Shown piece by piece: positions 57,858-64,000 of a DNA stretch of 64,000 nt. Numbering within the stretch: the first letter of the stretch is position 1; each line of letters begins with the position of its first letter. The notes below the pieces were generated by a model. The model did not search any database, had not been told where the DNA came from, and saw only the letters and a list, made by a program, of their open reading frames with translations. The translations under genes and the position numbers were made by a program. The stretch is from Cycas panzhihuaensis. Taxonomy: Eukaryota > Cycadophyta. Location: assembly GCA_023213395.1 (NCBI GenBank), contig CM041465.1:100819741-100883740 (forward strand), in the 5' to 3' direction.

Positions 57858-60800
57858 TGGAGGCGTGCCTCTTGGGGGTCACTATGGATAAGAGCTCTTA
57901 AGCCAACACTATAACTATAATAGGGGCCTAGAAATCTCAGAAGAGATGATAGGTCACCCTTAAAGGGCATCCACACATTGGAACCCAGGTTCGAGGACCT
58001 ACAAATAGCGCTTATAACTTTCCCTTTATGCGAGTACCTTCCCAGATTTGGTTTGGGCAAAAATCATCTTCGGATAATCGAATAACCTAAAGAGGAGATC
58101 TCATATCCCTGTAGGAAAAGAGGCACTTGGCTTCCTTTCGGAAGAGGAGGACAAGCAGAAGAGGAGAGGGTGATGAATAAGGCGAGAGCCAATCTAGGGA
58201 AGCCTACTCACAATCTAGAAGGGAATCAAGAAAGAGGTGGAAATAGCCATGAGGATATCAAAGTTAGGAGAGTATGAGGTCTTCTTGGATTACTAAGAAG
58301 AACTAAAAGGGGTTTCTAGGTGTTGAAACTCGTATGGTCTTGGAAAATGCCTTGCCGTAAATGTAGCAACATTCTTACTTGGCCTAGTGAAAATATAGCC
58401 TAAGGGAACAAAATAAACAACCAATTGGAATAACAGGTATGCGAAGTACATTACATTACATGTAACATAATAAGAAAAGCCCTAAATCGGGCTACATGAG
58501 AGGGATATCCAAGGCATAAACTCAACCATAGAATCTAGGGGTATTTGTATCGAATGACCCTGATTCTCTTTACATTTTAATATGGTTTACAAGGCTAATT
58601 TTTCAGGTTGGGGGCTATCGCCCTCGAACCCCCTCTTAGTGGGGGACGTTCCATGCCCCCCACACCCCTGGCCAAGGTGGGCTCCTGCCCCCCTTTAAAC
58701 CCCCTAAGAAAAATTAGGGGGGGAAACCGCGCCGCTAATATGCCAAATTTTTTGCTTCAAACTATTGTTGTCATAATATCCAATAAGGAAAATAAAGAGT
58801 AATGAGCATCCCCTAAATACATGTAATATGACCATGAAACTTTATTTCTCCCCTTAAATAATACAATAAAAGGAAAAAAAAAAAACTTCTAAGAAAAACA
58901 AAGAAAACTTTAAATCTTTTCCTTTCTTTCCCTTTTTTCTTTTATGAGTCAAGCTAAGGGGATAAAGAGGGGAGTGTGAGAATAAGAGAGAAAAGGTGTA
59001 TAGGAAGGTTCGCACCTAGATATGACGGTTGGCGTCATGGTCATTTGCATCTTTATCATCTCTCCTTGCTTCACACTTCCACAAGTCACTTTCACTGTCA
59101 TTGTTGCTATGAGAGTTGCTAAAGATGGAGGAAGGGGCTTCCTTACCTTCCCCTTATCCTCTAGGCACAACCAACTTACTGTCCCCAAAATGTTTGGAAG
59201 TGAAATAAAAAAGGAAGTAAAACAGAATGGTATAACCTCAAGAAGCAAGCCAAAAAAGAAGGGAACAATACCTTTTCTATGTTGCAGCTTGCTTGCATAG
59301 GGAATTAATCGACCCAACGCTATAGAAAATACCTATAAATCCTTACAAGTAAACAACCTATGCATACATATATGTATATATATGTGTGTTCTTCCCAAGT
59401 GATAATAGAGATTTACCCTTAGTAATAAAAGTGAAGGAGAATGATAGTTAGTATACTATTTTCCTTTTACAAACTAATACCTTTATACAACCAAAAAGGG
59501 AAATAGAGAGAAAAGGAGTAAGATAGCCTCTAGATGGATAGATTCTGTAAGTGAGACATCTTCTAGATGTATGGGTATTGCACAAGTGAGTTAGGTAGAA
59601 GCACAAGATTTAGGTAAGCATAATTAAAGGGTTTGTAAAAGTCTCAAATATTACAAAAGACATAAATGCTGCAAAAGTTGTAAATGTTGTGAAAGAAAGT
59701 GTAGAAACTATGAGAATCGTTAGTAAGTAGGATATGTACCAGCTAATGCAAATGTTACAAGTGTTGCAAATGCTACAAATATGGAAGGGGCCACATCCTA
59801 TGGGATGCACTAGCCTATGGAGCGAGTATGATGTGAAGGGATCTTGGGAAGTAAGGGGGTTGCCTTGAGGATTTGGCATTAGGAGTCAGAACTCTAGCCA
59901 TTTACTTCTCCTTTTCCTTCTCAAGAATATCCTAAACCCATCTAACTGTTGGATAATGGGAACCCAAGGGTAGGATGGTGCCAATACGAAGAAACGTGAG
60001 GTTGTGCCTCTCATTGTATAATAAAATAGATCAAAAGTATATGCTAGGATATGTATTAGAAAACATAGCTAATGAAATAAGGTGTATTAAAAAGAGAGCA
60101 ACATAAAAAATATGTTTTTAGTTATGGAAGCTCACACGAACTAGATGTTACCTCAGAAACGAGGAGAAAAGAAGCCAAAACCCTACTTCGTTGGTGGGGA
60201 AGGCCTCTTTTGGAGAGGGAGGAGGGCCTTGAGTCTTAGCAAATTGATTGCTATTGCTTTGATGAGCCCTAGAAGAAAGTTGTCTCGTTAGAGAATCCTT
60301 CTTTTAGACCTACAAATTAGGGTTTCTGCCTTGTTAAAGCTGAGTAGAAGAAGGAAGGAGAAGAGAGGAGAAGAGAGCAATTTTTCTAAATATGAGAGAG
60401 TAAGAATGAGTCCAAAATTTTATTTTTATATTCTAAATAGATTTTGAGAGATGTTAGGGTTTAGTTTGGGCGAGAAAAGATCTTCTACAACGTGTTAGAT
60501 TTGTAATAAATGTGAATCTGGCCATTTTCTAGTTGTGGTAATCAATGAACAGTCGTCTCGCAACAAACTTCATGGTATCATAAAGTTTAATGCGGTGCCA
60601 CAAAGTTTGAAGTGGTGTGAAGGAATATAAAGAAAAATAAAAGGATAACCTAAAGAATCACATAGAAGATCAGCCGAGGTACAACAACAGAGTTTGGTGG
60701 ATTAGTAAAGGTCTTTTGAGGGCTCTAGGTAGTAATTTGGCTTCCCAATGTATGAAAAGTGTGAAGTCTAATCACCAATATAGATATAAAGATGTGTAAA

Positions 60801-60994
60801 TGAATAAGAAAGATGAAAACCCACCCTAGGGATCATGGGACAGGCTAAAGACAAGTCAAGATGGGCTGCGGGGGCCCACAAGCACTTGCAAACTCTAGGG
60901 AAAGTGTCTCTAGGAGTTATGTGATGCCATAGGACCATGGTCCTAGTCATCATATGTTGAAATATAGTCGTGGGTAATCACCAGGTAAGCAAAT
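57858..60994 (-). repeat. LTR E, same family as LTR D
   Basis: Starts TGGAGGCGTGCC and matches 152-660 then 25554-28060. It has no PBS on its left, so it is either the 3' LTR of a minus-strand element extending right or a solo LTR. It is cut at 60994 by Gypsy4, and about 200 bases of its end should lie beyond that element. Compared with D it has extra sequence at about 58320-58850, including a GC-rich block. Confidence 0.7.
58595..58735. repeat. C-run/G-run block in LTR E
   Basis: Alternating C5-6 and G5-6 runs (GGGGGCTATCGCCCTCGAAC, GTGGGGGACG, GCCCCCCACACCCC). It is similar in order to the extra block in the right LTR of Copia3 (31012-31110), both starting after AATTTTT..CAG. It can fold into hairpins. 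Confidence 0.6.
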
Positions 60995-63934
60995 TGGAGT
61001 CGCGTATGCAGGATGGTCACTACACTTAGTAGGGGTTAAGGTGGTCAATGGCCAATACCGAAATGCGAATAGGATCCTACAAGCAGAAGAGAACACCACA
61101 TAGGGCATCTGTGTGCTAAAGCGTGAGTTCGAGACCCACAAACGGTGCCTAACTTCCTCGAAGTAGCTTTCACTTTTGGTTTTAAGGGGTGAAATACACG
61201 TAAGGGTATCTCTGGTAACCCCAAAGGAGGAGGTCCTCCTATCCTTAGATGGCCGGAAGGGAGGAGGAGGCCTAGCAAAGTAGATGGGCCCGATAGGAAA
61301 GATGTATGACACAGGTATGACGTATAGACAAATGGAATGGGAGCACAATACAACGACAAGAACCTTTCCTATGTCTTCTAACTAAAGGCAGGCCTAAAGT
61401 AGGTAGGAGTGATGGCGAAGATGGGCTGTGTATGAGGAAGCAGAAGTGATGTTGTGTGTGTGTGCTTTTGGAAAGGAGAGAAAATACAAACAACACTCCC
61501 TCTCTCTCGTTTCCTTTTATCAACAAAAGTGTAAGGAAAGAAATGTTTCACACGCAGTCAAACATGCATGCCAAAGTGAATATGCAACTAAGGGAATGCT
61601 TGTGCTTCAGGTGAGAAAAGGAGGTGGTACGATTCCTATAAAGTGCTCTTTCCTAAGAAACCATTCATGCAATATGTAAATGCAAGATGAATGCACATGA
61701 ATCTCTTATTACCCTTTCTCTTTTGGTGTAGTTTATCATGCAAGCATATGTGCTAAACAAAAAAACAAGAAAAGGAAGAGCTAAGTGAGAAGGTATGATA
61801 CGTACTTAGAAGGTCGTGTGATTGGAAGAGGGCCTTCACCCGAGAGTCACGTTTGTCTTCTCGTCCTCGCTTAATACGCAGCCGATGTTGTGGTGAAGGT
61901 GGAGTGAGGGCTTCCTTACCTTCCCCGTGTAAAGAGAAATAAAACGGAAAGAGCAAATGCCTGTGTGAGAAAGTAGGAAACTAGAGAAGATGGTAAAGGA
62001 AATGAAGAAGGCAATGGTCTACCGAGATCAGAGTACTTCCTTTCCCTTGCAAATATCGCCACGTAACCTACACTTATAAAGACCTTTGCCCTCCTAAGAG
62101 GGCCACCAAGAAATAGAACAAATATGCATACAATGATATAATGACAAACTGCTGAAATATAACATATTACGTTAGTTAATTCTCCATAAAAGATAACTCT
62201 GTAATATCTTCAAAAGAAAGCACTGAAACCTTCTAAGCAAGAAGGAGGTTAGCCTTAGAATGACCAATCCTCCAGTCTATGTACCTCCACGCTACTCTAA
62301 AGTGTAAAGAGCAGCAAATAGGATAGCCTACGAGTGAAATAACGAGAAGAGGATGGGTGTTGTAAAGTTTGTGGGCAGTTGTCGGTGTTGTGAATGTGCT
62401 ATAGGCAAGAAGTTGTAATGTAGGTGGTACCAAGGCTAAGGATGAGTGTTGGGCATTGTGTAGGGCTGAAAGAAAGGCCCAAAATGAGGCATGCAAGCCT
62501 GAGTCTAGTGCAACAAGTGTTGCACACGTTGAAACTCAGCGCAGGCCTGACCCCAAAGGTCTCTAGGGCATACCAAGAAAGGCACATGTGAGGGAGAGGA
62601 AGGAGGAGTAGGGTTTACCCTTGGAGAGTAGGCCTAGTAGGTACGGATCCCACCTTACTCCCTCTACTCATGCCTTATGAGTCCTCTCCCACAGCCTTCT
62701 TAGAGATAGTTGAGGGAGGACAAGGGATACTGAGGTTATAGACAAGAATAAATAGAAGAATTACACTTTCATACGGTAGGACACTAAGACATGAAGTATA
62801 TACTAAAAGAACTTGCCTATGTAAGCTAAACTTATAGCAAAGGATTAACAATGAAGAAGGGTACCTACTGGGCTAAGATAAGGGCAGGTCTGCCCTTGTG
62901 GACAGTAGAGAATAGCAGGTTGGAGAAGCTTATAGGGTGTTTTCGAGTTGGAGGAGGAGAGAGCTCGCTAGAGACTAAAGGGTGTATATGGAGGCCACTC
63001 TTGGGTGCAAATCTTTGCTTAGAGATATTGATGGAGGGGCTTGCTGCTGTGAAACAATGGTGCATTAGGTGAATTCTAGGCTGGTATGCCAGAAACACAG
63101 GTATGCCAGGTATTCTATAGAGTATCCCTATGAGAACTAAGAGAAGAGAAGAAGAGAAGTGTTGTTGGAGAGCCAAGAAGATGGAAAATGAGTATGTTTT
63201 TGGGATATATACCTATCCTAACCCTAATTGAGCAATTAGGGTTCGGGTAGGGCTAATTTGGTGACTTATCCACGTGGCAGTTCCATAAAAACGGTGAGAA
63301 TTACCATGATGGATTTTAAAAATAGTGAGAAACAGTCACACTGTGGTAAACTTCGCGGTACTGTGGCAAACTTCACGGTACCACTAAGTTTACAGCGGTG
63401 CGAAACCAGGGTGCAATAATAACAAAAATAAGGGTCATGGGAACCCAAAACAAGGATATCCTGGGCCTAAGAGGGGTCGACCCTCCTATCCATGTGGCTG
63501 GGAATAGTCTGAAGGGGTGAGTTGACTAGACTGAGTAGGATATCACGAGGAAAGAGTCCCAAGAATGCTAAAAATAGGTGAAAGTTCCTACCACTCCTAA
63601 GGAAACTAGGGGTCGTGGTAGCTAACCGAGGTGTGAACGGATCACACTAAATGGTAGGGGCTCGAGGCGATGTGGAGGTAATGCAGAGGGTTGTGGAGTG
63701 CCATGGGGGTACATGACTCGCTGAGGAGTATGTCCCGTGAAGGGTCGTCATAGGCTAGAGACATACAAGGTACTCAAGCGAGACACATAACCAATCGTAA
63801 AATAAGCTAATCAAACCATACAACCCAAATAATGCTCTAATCCACATCTCTGAAGTGGCCGAGATAAGGGAGATAACATACCTATGCTTACCTGATTCGA
63901 TCTATCCATAGCCATTCCCCGTAGCTGGGAAACA
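60995..63934 (-). repeat. 3' LTR (copy C) of Gypsy4, a Gypsy1-family element
   Basis: 2,940 bp, TGGAGTCGCG to ...GGGAAACA, matching copies A and B throughout. It inserted in LTR E; the left flank CAAAT (60990-60994) is the expected TSD half. The polypurine tract follows, so the element body runs to the right of the window. Confidence 0.88.
63204..63243 (-). promoter_or_regulatory. LTR promoter core: palindrome plus TATA box (copy C)
   Basis: GGTATATATCC on the minus strand with the palindrome AACCCTAATT...AATTAGGGTT (63220-63243) directly upstream. Both arms changed together compared with copy A, which keeps the pairing. Confidence 0.55.
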
Positions 63935-63949
63935 CTGCCCCCTTGGCAG
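63935..63949 (-). promoter_or_regulatory. Polypurine tract of Gypsy4
   Basis: CTGCCCCCTTGGCAG on the plus strand, identical to the Gypsy1 tract at 11209-11223. Confidence 0.82.
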
Positions 63950-64000
63950 TAGAGCCTCGCCACTCGGAAGCATGGTGTGATGGCGAATGCTGGCAACAAA

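Larger units (their letters stand above)
60995..64000 (-). mobile_element. Gypsy4, 3' end only (partial at window edge)
   Basis: LTR C, polypurine tract and 51 internal bases that match Gypsy1 just inside its own polypurine tract. The coding part lies outside the window. Confidence 0.85.

Overview
The window is nuclear DNA from a plant with a large, repeat-rich genome. Several long decayed Ty3/Gypsy elements, Ty1/Copia elements with tRNA-iMet primer sites, a short-intron plant cytochrome b561 gene and the persistence of old nested insertions all fit this; a gymnosperm is my best guess, but the sequence does not prove it. About 90% of the window is LTR retrotransposon inserted into LTR retrotransposon. 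Only one ordinary host gene is visible, a cytochrome b561-domain membrane protein on the minus strand at about 53.19-54.25 kb.

Layout: 1-665 plus 25554-28238 is one 3.2-kb LTR ('D') of a minus-strand Gypsy element ('Gypsy3') whose body lies left of the window. It is split by 'Gypsy1' (666-25548, minus strand, TSD GATGG), which has ~3-kb LTRs and gag, protease, RT/RNase H and integrase remnants, plus an opposite-strand reading frame resembling a plant mobile domain (PMD). The left LTR of Gypsy1 is itself split twice: by a gag-only Copia-type element (835-3576, TSD AAAGT) and by a very young 4.76-kb LTR element with no recognisable gag or pol (5778-10538, TSD ATCCA). 28239-50932 is 'Gypsy2' (minus strand, chromovirus-like). 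It carries 'Copia3' (28362-31172, TSD ATATA) in its left LTR and 'Copia1' (34486-42124, plus strand, TSD TTCTA) between pol and gag. Part of Copia1 together with adjacent Gypsy2 gag was then duplicated in tandem (37523-43900 and 43901-50336). Gypsy2 had in turn landed in the integrase region of 'Copia4' (minus strand), whose 5' LTR ends at 53020, only 168 bp from the stop codon of the b561 gene.

54.25-57.78 kb is the gene's 5' flank, with a CpG-rich stretch, followed by AT-rich DNA with microsatellites. From 57858 a second LTR of the D family ('E') is interrupted at 60995 by the 3' LTR of another Gypsy1-family element ('Gypsy4'), whose polypurine tract and first internal bases reach the end of the window.

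Almost all retroelement reading frames carry premature stops and frameshifts. The exceptions are the short gag-like frame at 1415-1996 and the near-identical LTRs of the young element. No tRNA, rRNA, CRISPR or prokaryotic feature was seen. All similarity calls come from reading motifs by eye. Boundaries given with TSD and TG...CA are firm to the base; domain limits inside decayed pol regions are approximate.
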